Below are positions 1-7,707 of a DNA stretch of 64,000 nucleotides, piece after piece. Location of the stretch: NCBI GenBank assembly GCA_913048595.1, contig CAJWVJ010000002.1:1-64000 (forward strand). Reading direction: 5' to 3'. A model generated the notes under the pieces. That model was not told the DNA's origin, made no database searches, and saw only the letters and a program-made list of their open reading frames with translations. A program made the translations under genes and the position numbers. This DNA is from an uncultured Alphaproteobacteria bacterium (GTDB lineage: Bacteria; Pseudomonadota; Alphaproteobacteria; Puniceispirillales; Puniceispirillaceae). How positions within the stretch are numbered: the first letter of the stretch is position 1; each line of letters begins with the position of its first letter.

Positions 1-10
1 CCGCCTTAAG

Positions 11-885
11 ATGACCTGGACCGACCTCAAGACCCGACTCGACCATGCCGGCTATGTCGCTTCCGACGAGCTGGCCATGGCGATTCACATTGCGTTGCAG
101 CTCGAGCGGCCGATACTCCTCGAAGGGGACGCCGGCGTCGGCAAGACGCAGATTGCCAAGACGCTTGCCGAGATCGAAGTCACGGAATTGATCCGCCTGC
201 AATGCTATGAAGGTCTGGATGCGGCCGCCGCCATCTATGAATGGAACTATCAGCGCCAGCTTCTGTCGATCCGCGCATCGGCCGATGCCGGGGTGTCCAC
301 AGGTGAAATCGAGACGCGTATCTTCTCGCGCGACTTTCTTCTGGAAAGGCCGCTTCTTCGCGCCATCCAGCAGGAACGCCGCCGGTGCTGCTGATCGACG
401 AGATCGACCGCGCCGACGAGGAATTCGAAGCCTTCCTTCTGGAAATCCTGTCCGATTTCCAGATCACCGTTCCCGAGCTTGGGACGATCACGGCGACCAG
501 CCGCCCGATCGTGGTGCTGACGGCGAATGGCACGCGCGATCTGTCGGATGCCCTGCGCCGCCGCTGTATCTACAGCTTTGTTCCCTATCCGGATCGCGAG
601 ACCGAACTGTCGATTCTTGCCAAGCGCGGCCCCGAACTGTCGCCGCAGCTGGCCCGCCAGATAGTCGGATTTGTGCAGGCGCTTCGCAAGGAAGACCTTG
701 AAAAGAAACCTGGTATTGCCGAGACGCTTGACTGGGCGGCAGCCCTTGCCGGGCTGGGCCTGAAGGATCTCACCGATGATCCGGTGGCGCTCCAGGCCTC
801 GCTTGTCGCGCTGCTGAAGACCGAAGCCGACCAGGCGACAATTCCGGGCCCGGTGGCACAGCGCCTGGCCGGCGCCTCCGGGTGA
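11..885 (+). pseudogene. coxD: CoxD/MoxR-type AAA+ ATPase, split by one frameshift
   Basis: MoxR-family AAA+ ATPase of the CoxD type, a chaperone that matures the active site of CO-dehydrogenase-like molybdenum enzymes together with the VWA protein CoxE. The first frame (from 11) carries Walker A at residues 39-46 (GDAGVGKT) and runs into a stop at 392-394. A second frame (385-885) continues with the Walker B sequence LLIDEIDRADEEFEAFLLE and the sensor segment VLTANGTRDLSDALRRR. The two halves join as one protein if a single base is restored near 380 (gaacg/ccgccggtg), so this is a -1 deletion or a sequencing error. Codon bias and conservation continue across the break. It is 6 bases ahead of coxE, in an operon whose enzyme subunits would lie upstream; a TAA at 7-9 may end the previous gene. 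Confidence 0.8.
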
Positions 886-891
886 CCTGTC

Positions 892-2079
892 ATGACCGCC
901 GTTACACGTTTTCCGACCCGCGCCACGACGGCCGAACGCATGGGGGAATTTACCCGCCATCTTCGTGAGAACGGGTTCCGTGTCGGCATGCCGGAGACGG
1001 AAATGGCGCTTCGCAGTATGCCGCTTCTCGATGTGGGCGACCCGCGCGAGCTGCGGATGGCACTGAAGGCCATCTGTGCCGCCGACGCCGAGGGCTATTC
1101 GAAATTCGATGATCTGTTTGATGCCTATTGGCACAATCCGGGCCGGTCGCGAACCGAGCACAAGCGCACCAGTGACCGCGGCCCCGACCCCAGCAGCTTC
1201 AGCAACCTCTCGAAATTCCTGTCCCCGCAGGACAGTGGCGAGAGCGGGGATGCCGACACCCCTGACAATGACAATGACGGCGAGGCCGACAGCGACGGCG
1301 AAGGCAAGCTCGTCTCGACCGACATGGTCAATACCGACAAGACCGATATGCGCGAATTCCTGCTTCCCGAGGACCGGGCGCGGGCCGAACGCGCCGCGCA
1401 GCGTATTGCGGCCGCCATCCGGTATCGCCGGTCACGGCGGCGCAAGGCGGCGCGCAAGGGCGCGATGATCGATTTGCGCCGGGTGATCCGCCGGTCGGTG
1501 TCCAGCGGCGGCGAACCGATGCAGCTTCTGCGACGAAGGCGCCCCGACCGCCCGGTGCATCTTGTCGCCATTCTGGATGTGTCCGGGTCGATGACCCTGT
1601 ATGCCCGAGTGTTCATGGCGTTCCTGCGAGGGCTGATCGATGTTGACCAGCGGGCAGACGCCTTTGTCTTCCACACCAGCCTGATGTGCGTCAGCGACGC
1701 CCTTCGTGACAGCGATACGTTGCGTGCTGTGAACCGCCTGTCGATGATGGCGCAGGGTTTTGGCGGCGGCACGCGGATCGGCCAGTGCCTCGAGCAGTTT
1801 ACAAGCCAGTATGCCGGCCGCATGCTGGGACGCCGCAGCGTCGTCATCATCATGTCCGACGGTTATGACACCGGCGCATCGGACCGGGTAGGCGCGGCGA
1901 TGGCGAAGCTGAGACGCAAGGGATGCAAGCTGATCTGGCTCAATCCGCTGATTGGCTGGAAGGATTATGAGCCGGTGGCGGCCAGCATGGCGGCGGCGAT
2001 GCCTTATCTGGACGTGTTTGCGCCATGCAACACGCTGGAAAGCCTTGCAGCACTCGAACAGGAGCTTGAGCGGCTATGA
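892..2079 (+). CDS. coxE: CoxE-like VWA domain protein
   Basis: VWA-containing CoxE family protein, the partner of the MoxR/CoxD ATPase in maturing the copper-sulfide-molybdenum site of aerobic CO dehydrogenase-type enzymes. The N-terminal half is acidic in the middle (a run rich in D, E, G and S around residues 120-150) and then basic. The C-terminal VWA domain has a complete MIDAS start DVSGS at residues 229-233 and a second metal-site segment IMSDGYDTG. Length (395 aa) is usual for the family. It overlaps the next gene by ATGA, indicating translational coupling. Family assignment is firm; the actual substrate enzyme cannot be seen in the window. Confidence 0.88.
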   Translation: MTAVTRFPTRATTAERMGEFTRHLRENGFRVGMPETEMALRSMPLLDVGDPRELRMALKAICAADAEGYSKFDDLFDAYWHNPGRSRTEHKRTSDRGPDPSSFSNLSKFLSPQDSGESGDADTPDNDNDGEADSDGEGKLVSTDMVNTDKTDMREFLLPEDRARAERAAQRIAAAIRYRRSRRRKAARKGAMIDLRRVIRRSVSSGGEPMQLLRRRRPDRPVHLVAILDVSGSMTLYARVFMAFLRGLIDVDQRADAFVFHTSLMCVSDALRDSDTLRAVNRLSMMAQGFGGGTRIGQCLEQFTSQYAGRMLGRRSVVIIMSDGYDTGASDRVGAAMAKLRRKGCKLIWLNPLIGWKDYEPVAASMAAAMPYLDVFAPCNTLESLAALEQELERL

Positions 2080-2906
2080 CCGACCGTACATCACAGGCAG
2101 CATCACGGGACATCGAGGGCGTGGCGGCACTGCTTCGCGCCGCCGGCACTCCGCATGCGGTGGCGACTGTGGTGCGCACCCTGTCCTCGACAGCGGCGAA
2201 GCCGGGGATGAAGGCGCTTGTGCTGGAGGACGGGAATTTTGCCGAGGGCTGGCTTGGCGGCGGCTGCGTGACGTCTGCAGTCCGGCGCGCCGCGCAGGAG
2301 GCCATCCGGTCCGGCGAGGCCACGCTTGTCTGCCTGCGCCCCGAGGAGCTTCTTGCCGATGAGGCCGATGGCGAAGCGATGGTGACACTGGCCCGTAATG
2401 GCTGCCCGAGCAAGGGGTCGATGGATATCTTTGTCGAGCCTGTGGTGCCGCAGCCTGAGCTTCTCGTCTTCGGGCAGGGGCCGGTGGCGCGGGCCTTGTT
2501 GCGGATTGCGTCCGGCTTCGGCTTTACGCTGGCGAGCTACGGGGATGCGGTCGAGGGTGTGGCGGTCGACCGCCATTACGCCTCTGCCGACGACCTCGCC
2601 GTGGCCGGCAATGCCGAACGGTTCATCATCATCGCGACACAGGGCGCGGGGGATGTGGCGTCGCTGACGGCCGCCCTGCCGCTGGCGAGCGACTATCTGG
2701 CCTTTGTCGGCAGCCGCCGCAAATTCGCAAGCTATCGCGACAAGCTTCTCGCGGCCGGACTCAGCGCCGCGCGGATCGGTGATGTGCGCTCGCCGGCCGG
2801 GCTGCATATCGACGCCGTCACGCCTGAAGAGATCGCCCTGTCGATCATGGCCGAGGTGATCCAGACACGCCGCAGCGCCCGTCGTGCCGAGGTGGCCCAT
2901 GGCTGA
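2076..2906 (+). CDS. XdhC/CoxF family molybdenum cofactor insertion protein
   Basis: XdhC/CoxI/CoxF family protein, which binds molybdenum cofactor and takes part in its sulfuration and insertion into xanthine- or CO-dehydrogenase-type enzymes. Visible are the family motif GGGCV at residues 61-65 (with GWL before it), a CPSKGSMDIFVEP segment near 110-122, a Rossmann-type GQGPV at 133-137, and the C-terminal SPAGLHIDAVTPEEIALSI signature. At 276 aa it has both the XdhC N-terminal domain and the NAD-binding-like C-terminal domain. It starts inside the coxE stop (ATGA) and overlaps the following nucleotidyltransferase by 8 bases, so the genes are translated as one unit. Confidence 0.87.
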   Translation: MTDRTSQAASRDIEGVAALLRAAGTPHAVATVVRTLSSTAAKPGMKALVLEDGNFAEGWLGGGCVTSAVRRAAQEAIRSGEATLVCLRPEELLADEADGEAMVTLARNGCPSKGSMDIFVEPVVPQPELLVFGQGPVARALLRIASGFGFTLASYGDAVEGVAVDRHYASADDLAVAGNAERFIIIATQGAGDVASLTAALPLASDYLAFVGSRRKFASYRDKLLAAGLSAARIGDVRSPAGLHIDAVTPEEIALSIMAEVIQTRRSARRAEVAHG

Positions 2907-3552
2907 AGTGCAGATCATTCTGCTGGCGGCGGGCCAGTCGACCCGCATGGGACGTGCCAACAAGCTTCTGATGAAGGTTGGCGACGTGCCGCTTGTGCGC
3001 CGCACCGCCGAACAGATGTGCGCTGTCGCCGGTGCCGAGGTCACGGTGGTCCTTGGCCATGCGGCTGGTGAGGTGGAGGTGGCGCTGGCCGAGCTTGCGG
3101 TCCGTACAATCGTCAATCACCATCATGCCAGCGGTCAGATGAGCAGCGTCCATGCCGGTCTTTCTGCTGCCGGTACCGGTGAGCGTTTCATGGTTGTGCC
3201 AGCCGACATGCCCCGCCTGACAACGGTGGACTGCCTGTTCCTGATCGACGCGCATGATGGCGCGGGCGCCGGGCAGGTCACTGTTCCGGTTCGCCATCGC
3301 GATGGCGAGCGTCAGCGTGGCAATCCCGTGATCATGCCCGCCAGCGCCGCCAGGACGGTACGTGAAGGCGGGATCAATCTCGGTTGCCGCGGTCTTCTTG
3401 ACCGCCAGCCCGAGCTGCTGCATGCGTATGATACCGACAGGGACGCATTCTTTGTCGATATGGACACGCCGGATGCCTATGCCGATCTGTTGGCGCATGC
3501 CGCGCAATATCCGACTGCCGGGTCTGAAAGGAGACATCCAGAATGGAATTAG
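2899..3552 (+). CDS. MocA-like molybdenum cofactor nucleotidyltransferase
   Basis: NTP-transferase of the MobA/MocA type, expected to transfer CMP to molybdopterin to give the cytosine dinucleotide cofactor used by CO and xanthine dehydrogenase-like enzymes. The N-terminal nucleotide-binding signature LAAGQSTRMG is at residues 9-18, followed by NKLL; the metal-binding segment VPADMPRL is mid-protein, and a GNPVIMP motif follows. I chose the ATG at 2899 because the alternative GTG at 2884 adds a non-conserved extension. The start lies inside the XdhC gene and the end overlaps coxG, so it belongs to the same operon. CTP specificity is inferred from context, not shown. Confidence 0.85.
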   Translation: MAEVQIILLAAGQSTRMGRANKLLMKVGDVPLVRRTAEQMCAVAGAEVTVVLGHAAGEVEVALAELAVRTIVNHHHASGQMSSVHAGLSAAGTGERFMVVPADMPRLTTVDCLFLIDAHDGAGAGQVTVPVRHRDGERQRGNPVIMPASAARTVREGGINLGCRGLLDRQPELLHAYDTDRDAFFVDMDTPDAYADLLAHAAQYPTAGSERRHPEWN

Positions 3553-4007
3553 CCGACGAAATCACCATCCCCGCGCCACGAGACCGGGTCTATGAGGCGC
3601 TGAACGATGTGGACATACTGAAAGCCTGCATCCCGGGATGTGAGGAGCTTGAAAAGGAATCCGACAACGAGCTTGTGGCGAAGGTCACGCTCAAGGTCGG
3701 GCCTGTCAAGGCGCGCTTCAGCGGCCGTGTCACTCTCGATCCGAGCAAGGCACCCGAAATGTTCAGCCTGTCCGGTGAAGGTGATGGCGGCATCGCCGGC
3801 TTTGCCAAGGGTGGCGCGGATGTCGAACTGATCGAGGATGGCGAGACCACCATTCTGAAATACGTCGCCAAGGCCGAGACCGGCGGCAAGCTGGCGCAGC
3901 TTGGCGGTCGCCTGATCACCAGCACGGCCAAGAAGCTTTCGAAGATGTTCTTCGAGAAGTTCGAAAAGATCATGAGCGGAGAGGTGGAGCTGGAAGAGGC
4001 TTCCTGA
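3543..4007 (+). CDS. coxG: CoxG-like SRPBCC family protein
   Basis: CoxG family protein of the START/SRPBCC fold (154 aa), reported to help recruit or connect CO dehydrogenase to the membrane and quinone pool. Visible family features are the N-terminal ITIPAPRDRVYEALND segment, the CIPGCEEL motif near residues 30-37, the VGPVKARFSG strand and the GEGDGGIAGFAKGGADV segment. A strong AGGAGA ribosome site sits about 10 bases upstream, and the start lies inside the previous gene. It is the last protein gene of the cox cluster in this window. Unlike many CoxG proteins it has no long C-terminal membrane tail: it ends shortly after the SRPBCC domain. Confidence 0.87.
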   Translation: MELADEITIPAPRDRVYEALNDVDILKACIPGCEELEKESDNELVAKVTLKVGPVKARFSGRVTLDPSKAPEMFSLSGEGDGGIAGFAKGGADVELIEDGETTILKYVAKAETGGKLAQLGGRLITSTAKKLSKMFFEKFEKIMSGEVELEEAS

Positions 4008-4020
4008 CCGCTTTCCGGAC

Positions 4021-4127
4021 GGTACCCGCCGTGTGTGCCCGGTTATTGACGCCGGTTCCCGCCGGCGTCGTCAGTGGGGGGGAAGGGCAGCAGGCGCAAG
4101 CCGCTGCCACGGGCCCCGGCGGGTACC
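4021..4127 (+). ncRNA. Candidate structured RNA after coxG (three-way junction)
   Basis: The sequence 14 bases after coxG folds on paper into a closed three-way junction. A perfect 11-bp outer stem pairs 4021-4031 with 4117-4127. An inner stem GCCCG/CGGGC pairs 4037-4041 with 4110-4114. Hairpin 1 pairs 4048-4055 with 4062-4069 (8 bp, loop TTCCCG). Hairpin 2 pairs 4086-4091 with 4103-4108 and, after one bulged A, continues GGC/GCC closed by a GCAA (GNRA-type) tetraloop. The GNRA loop exists only on the plus strand, which sets the orientation. No T-run follows, so it is not a classical terminator. I do not recognise it as a known riboswitch class; a processed 3' UTR RNA or palindromic repeat element is also possible. 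Confidence 0.35.
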
Positions 4128-4167
4128 ACCCTTTCAGGGTGTGTGCACGCGCGATTATCGTAGTCGG

Positions 4168-4185
4168 GATCAGCTGTAGCTGATC
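4168..4185. terminator. Palindrome over the transaminase stop codon
   Basis: A perfect 8-bp inverted repeat GATCAGCT/AGCTGATC with a 2-base centre overlaps the last codons and stop of the leftward transaminase gene. It lies between two convergent genes and could act as a bidirectional terminator or transcript end stabiliser. No T-run is present, so termination activity is only a guess. Confidence 0.3.
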
Positions 4186-5081
4186 TCGCTTCGGAGGGCG
4201 GGATCATGTATCCAGTGCCAGTAGGTCTCGTGCAGCGCGCTCGCCACCGGGCCGACAGCGCCATTGCAGAAAATCCGGTCATCGACGCGGGTCAGCGGGG
4301 CAACCCCGCCGCCCGATGTCGACAGGAACACCTCGTCCGCAGCCATGAATTCATCGAGGGGCAGCGGCCTGATTTCCGTTGACAGGCCGTGCTCGGCCGC
4401 CATTTCCAGTACGGTGCGACGGCTGATCCCTTCCAGCGCGCCATGGTCCGAGGTCACCAGCCTGTCACCATGGATCGCGAAGACATTGAAGCCGGGGCCC
4501 TCGGTCACACAGCCATCCGCATCAAGCAGAATGACGGTTTCGAACCCGTGATCCTTGGCCTCGAACAGCCCGGCGGTGAAATCGCCCCAATGGTAGTTCT
4601 TGACCCGTGGGTCGATACTGGATTCCGGAATACGGGTGACCGATTTCGCGATCCAGGCGGTGCGGGATTCGGGTGGCATGTCGGGGCGCATCACATGGAT
4701 GTAGGGAACGCACCAGCCATAGAAATGATTGCCACATTCGCGTGGATCGCGCGTGCCGGGGATCAACGGAACCCCGCGCGAGGCAACCATCGCCACATAG
4801 GCGGCCCTGAGCCCGGAGGCCGCGACCATGTCATGAAGCGCAGCGCTGATTTCGTCCTCACTCATGCCGATATCGAGCCGCAGGCTGGCGCGCGAGTCCC
4901 GGAACCGCGCCATGTAATCGGGAAGGCGGAAGAACCCGCCATCCCAGACCGGCACCACGTCATAGGTGATGTCGCTGTGCAGGATGCCCCAGTCATTCAC
5001 CGGAAGGCGCGCCTCGACCAGTGGCATCACCGCGCCGTTCATCCAGGCCGCGCCGGCGGCCAGCGGGGTGGTCTTGTCCAT
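4170..5081 (-). CDS. Class IV aminotransferase, (R)-amine transaminase-like
   Basis: Fold-type IV PLP aminotransferase (303 aa). The catalytic lysine is K161 in DPRVKNYHWGDF and the cofactor-binding glutamate lies in TEGPGFN. Beyond general class IV features, the segment HSDITYDVVPVWDGGFFRL and the tail ending in a short SEISYS-type sequence resemble, from memory, the (R)-selective amine:pyruvate transaminases of fungi and actinobacteria more than branched-chain or D-alanine transaminases. I chose the ATG at 5081 because it has a GGGAGA site upstream; a longer frame to 5165 overlaps the upstream gene and adds an unrelated basic leader. It follows the acyl-CoA synthetase gene by 31 bases, probably as one transcript. 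The substrate is not determined; D-alanine or branched-chain activity remains possible. Confidence 0.8.
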   Translation of the reverse strand: MDKTTPLAAGAAWMNGAVMPLVEARLPVNDWGILHSDITYDVVPVWDGGFFRLPDYMARFRDSRASLRLDIGMSEDEISAALHDMVAASGLRAAYVAMVASRGVPLIPGTRDPRECGNHFYGWCVPYIHVMRPDMPPESRTAWIAKSVTRIPESSIDPRVKNYHWGDFTAGLFEAKDHGFETVILLDADGCVTEGPGFNVFAIHGDRLVTSDHGALEGISRRTVLEMAAEHGLSTEIRPLPLDEFMAADEVFLSTSGGGVAPLTRVDDRIFCNGAVGPVASALHETYWHWIHDPALRSEISYS

Positions 5082-5112
5082 CTGGAGTCTCCCTCGGCAG
5101 GCCCGCCTATAC

Positions 5113-6894
5113 CTATTTCTGTGGATATAGCTCGTCGATCCGCTCGCCATAGATGTCGCGGACAACGTGGCGGCGCACCTTCAGGGTTGCCGTCATCTGG
5201 CCGTTCTCGATGCCGAAGGCCTCGTCCGCGATGATGAAGCGGCGCACACGTTCGAGCTGTGACAGGCGGCTGTTGGCGCGGTCCACGGCTTCGCTGACCA
5301 TGGTGTAGAGCGCATCCGGAGAGGTCGCGATGTTGCGAAGCTCGTCGGAGGGCACGATCACCGCCGAAAGCCAGGGCCGCTTGTCGCCATCGACCATGGC
5401 CTGTTCGATTTCCGGCTCGATGGTCAGCAACGCTTCAACCCGCCCCGGCGCGATGTTCTCGCCGCCGGAATTGACAATGATGTCCTTTTTCCGGCCGGTG
5501 ATCGAGATATAGCCGTCTTTGTCGATGGCGGCGATATCACCGGTATAGAGCCAGCCATCGCGGATGGTGGCCGCGGTGGCGGCCTCGTCGCGCCAGTAGC
5601 CCTTCATCAGCAAATCGCCCCGCACCAGTAATTCCCCGTCATCGGCGATGCGAAGATCAATGCCGGCCACCGGCGGACCGACCGTATCGATCTTGATGCG
5701 TTTCGGCCTGTTCGCGGAAATCAGCGGCGATGCTTCGGTCTGGCCATATCCCTGCAGAAGATTGATGCCGAGTGCCATGAAGAAATTGCCGATCTCGGGA
5801 TTGAGGGCGGCGCCGCCGGAAATGAAATATTGCAGCCTGCCGCCAAGCCGCGCGCGGACCTTGGTTCTGACAAGCCTGTCAACAATCATGTTGAGGATGA
5901 ACTCATGCGGCATCAGCCGCCGTCCGAGATAGCGCTTGGTGCCAAGCCTGACCGCCGCCATGAACAGCTTTTCCGACATCCCGCCCTTGGCGCGGACACC
6001 GCGCATGATGCGGTCATGGAGAACTTCATAGAGTCGTGGCACCGCCGTCATCAGGGTCGGCGACACCTCGACAAGGTTATTGGCGATCTGGTCGGTGCTC
6101 TCGCAGTACCAGACCTCTGCCCTGATCTGGAAGGGAAGGTGCATACCGGCCGTATGTTCATAGGAATGTGACAGCGGCAGCAGCGACAGGAACCGTTGAT
6201 TTTCGACAACATCGCCTTCTTCCAGAAGCTCAATGGCTGCGGTGATGTTGGCCTGGATCGACCTGTGGGTGAGCATCACGCCCTTGGGCCGGCCGCCTGT
6301 CCCCGAGGTGTAGATGAAGCAGCAGACATCATCGGGCTGCTGCGCGGCGATGCGCTGGTCGATGTTGGCAAGAGGCGCGGCACCTTCGATGGCGGCACCC
6401 CAATATTGAAGCTGCGGGCGCAGCCCGTCCGGCGCAGTGAAATCATCATCCATGATGATCAGCGTATGAAGCGACGGTGCCCTGTTCGCGGCTAGTGCGA
6501 TCCGTGTTGCCAGCATGCCGCCCGAGGTGATGGCCACGCTGGCCCCCGAATGGTCCATGATGTAATGGTGGTCGTCTTCAGTGTTGGTCGTATAGGCGGG
6601 AACAACGATGGCCCCAATCGCCATCACCGCCAGATCGGCGATGGCCCATTCAGGACGGTTTTCGGCCGAAACCAGAACCCGGTCACCGGGCTCGACGCCG
6701 CGGCTGGCCAGCACGCTGGCAAGCCGGCTGACGCTGTCGGCCACCTGCCGCCAGCTGATGGCACGCCATTCACCATCTACCTTGCTGACGAGAAGATAAT
6801 CGTCTCCGCCTGTTTCCACATTGGCGAAGAAAGCGGCGGGCAGGTTCGCCGTATCAATATAATGCGTGCCGGGCGGCCATCTGTCGTCTGTCAT
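5113..6894 (-). CDS. Long-chain acyl-CoA synthetase (AMP-forming)
   Basis: ANL-superfamily adenylate-forming ligase of the long-chain fatty acyl-CoA synthetase (FadD15-like) group, activating carboxylic acids to acyl-CoA with ATP. The phosphate-binding loop YTSGTGGRPKG is at residues 195-205, followed by the A5-type motif GYGQTEASP, the A7 YTGD motif and the A8 hinge GRKKDIIVNSGGENI. The length (593 aa) fits. The start at 6894 has AGGAAG 6-11 bases upstream; a GTG-type extension to 6921 adds only nine residues. The downstream transaminase gene is close enough to be co-transcribed. Chain-length preference cannot be read from the sequence. Confidence 0.9.
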   Translation of the reverse strand: MTDDRWPPGTHYIDTANLPAAFFANVETGGDDYLLVSKVDGEWRAISWRQVADSVSRLASVLASRGVEPGDRVLVSAENRPEWAIADLAVMAIGAIVVPAYTTNTEDDHHYIMDHSGASVAITSGGMLATRIALAANRAPSLHTLIIMDDDFTAPDGLRPQLQYWGAAIEGAAPLANIDQRIAAQQPDDVCCFIYTSGTGGRPKGVMLTHRSIQANITAAIELLEEGDVVENQRFLSLLPLSHSYEHTAGMHLPFQIRAEVWYCESTDQIANNLVEVSPTLMTAVPRLYEVLHDRIMRGVRAKGGMSEKLFMAAVRLGTKRYLGRRLMPHEFILNMIVDRLVRTKVRARLGGRLQYFISGGAALNPEIGNFFMALGINLLQGYGQTEASPLISANRPKRIKIDTVGPPVAGIDLRIADDGELLVRGDLLMKGYWRDEAATAATIRDGWLYTGDIAAIDKDGYISITGRKKDIIVNSGGENIAPGRVEALLTIEPEIEQAMVDGDKRPWLSAVIVPSDELRNIATSPDALYTMVSEAVDRANSRLSQLERVRRFIIADEAFGIENGQMTATLKVRRHVVRDIYGERIDELYPQK

Positions 6895-7003
6895 GCGCTT
6901 CCTGCCATCACGCCCGACCATTCACGGGGCGCTCTCGTTCATCAAACTGTAATGGAAATTCGGGCCTGCGCAACGGGCGATTGCCATTTCCGGGCCTGTT
7001 CGC

Positions 7004-7600
7004 CTAGCCCGTAAAGATCGGCACCATACTGACAAGAAGAAGCGTGGCCATGGCGATATTGAACCGGCGCAGCGCGCTGTCCTGTTTGAGAAACTGTCCG
7101 ATCATGGTTCCGAACAGACACCAGGTGCAGGCTGAAGACAGGGTGGCCAGAACAAAGATGGGCACCATCACCATCAGGTCGGTGACAATATTGTCTGGCC
7201 CGGTGCTGTAGGCGACGATCGCGCTGGCGAGAAGCGTCACCCCCTTGGGGTTGATCCACTGGAAAGCGGCCGCCTGAAGGAAGCTGAGAGGGCGGCTTGA
7301 CCCGGTTGCCGTCGCGCGGGTTGCCGTGCCGATCTTCCAGGCCAGATAAAGAAGAAAGACAATTCCGAAGAACTTCAGCGCGAGGTGGAGTTGCGGCACG
7401 GCCTTCACCAGCCCGGCAAGCCCAAACCCGCCGGCGACCGCCAGTCCGGCGAATCCCACCGCGATGCCGAGGATGTGCGGCAATGTGCGTCGAAAGCCGA
7501 AGGTGGCCCCCGAGGAGGTCAGCATCACATTGTTCGGTCCGGGCGTGAAAGCGGCGGAAAGGGAAAAAATCATCAGACTGGCGAAGGCGGCACTATCCAT
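7004..7600 (-). CDS. LysE/RhtB family amino acid exporter
   Basis: Inner-membrane exporter of the LysE/RhtB family (198 aa, about six hydrophobic segments). The N-terminal signature TPGPNNVM near residues 19-26 and the later segment FQWINPKGV are characteristic. Such proteins export amino acids or homoserine lactones by proton exchange; the substrate here is unknown. A GGGATT sequence lies about 10 bases ahead of the ATG. It is separated from the acyl-CoA synthetase gene by about 110 bases on the same strand, so it may or may not share its transcript. Confidence 0.88.
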   Translation of the reverse strand: MDSAAFASLMIFSLSAAFTPGPNNVMLTSSGATFGFRRTLPHILGIAVGFAGLAVAGGFGLAGLVKAVPQLHLALKFFGIVFLLYLAWKIGTATRATATGSSRPLSFLQAAAFQWINPKGVTLLASAIVAYSTGPDNIVTDLMVMVPIFVLATLSSACTWCLFGTMIGQFLKQDSALRRFNIAMATLLLVSMVPIFTG

Positions 7601-7707
7601 ATCGGTAATCCCGGCTCTGGTTCGAATGCTGGCGGATCTGACGGACGGCCAGGCTATGGTGCTAGAGCAAATGGCCCCCTGAGGGAATATGTTTCAGGAA
7701 AGGCGTT

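Noticed and set aside
250-1161. Minus-strand open frame spanning the coxD frameshift
   Set aside because: It overlaps the Walker B region of the plus-strand ATPase and has no family motif; it does not explain the break.
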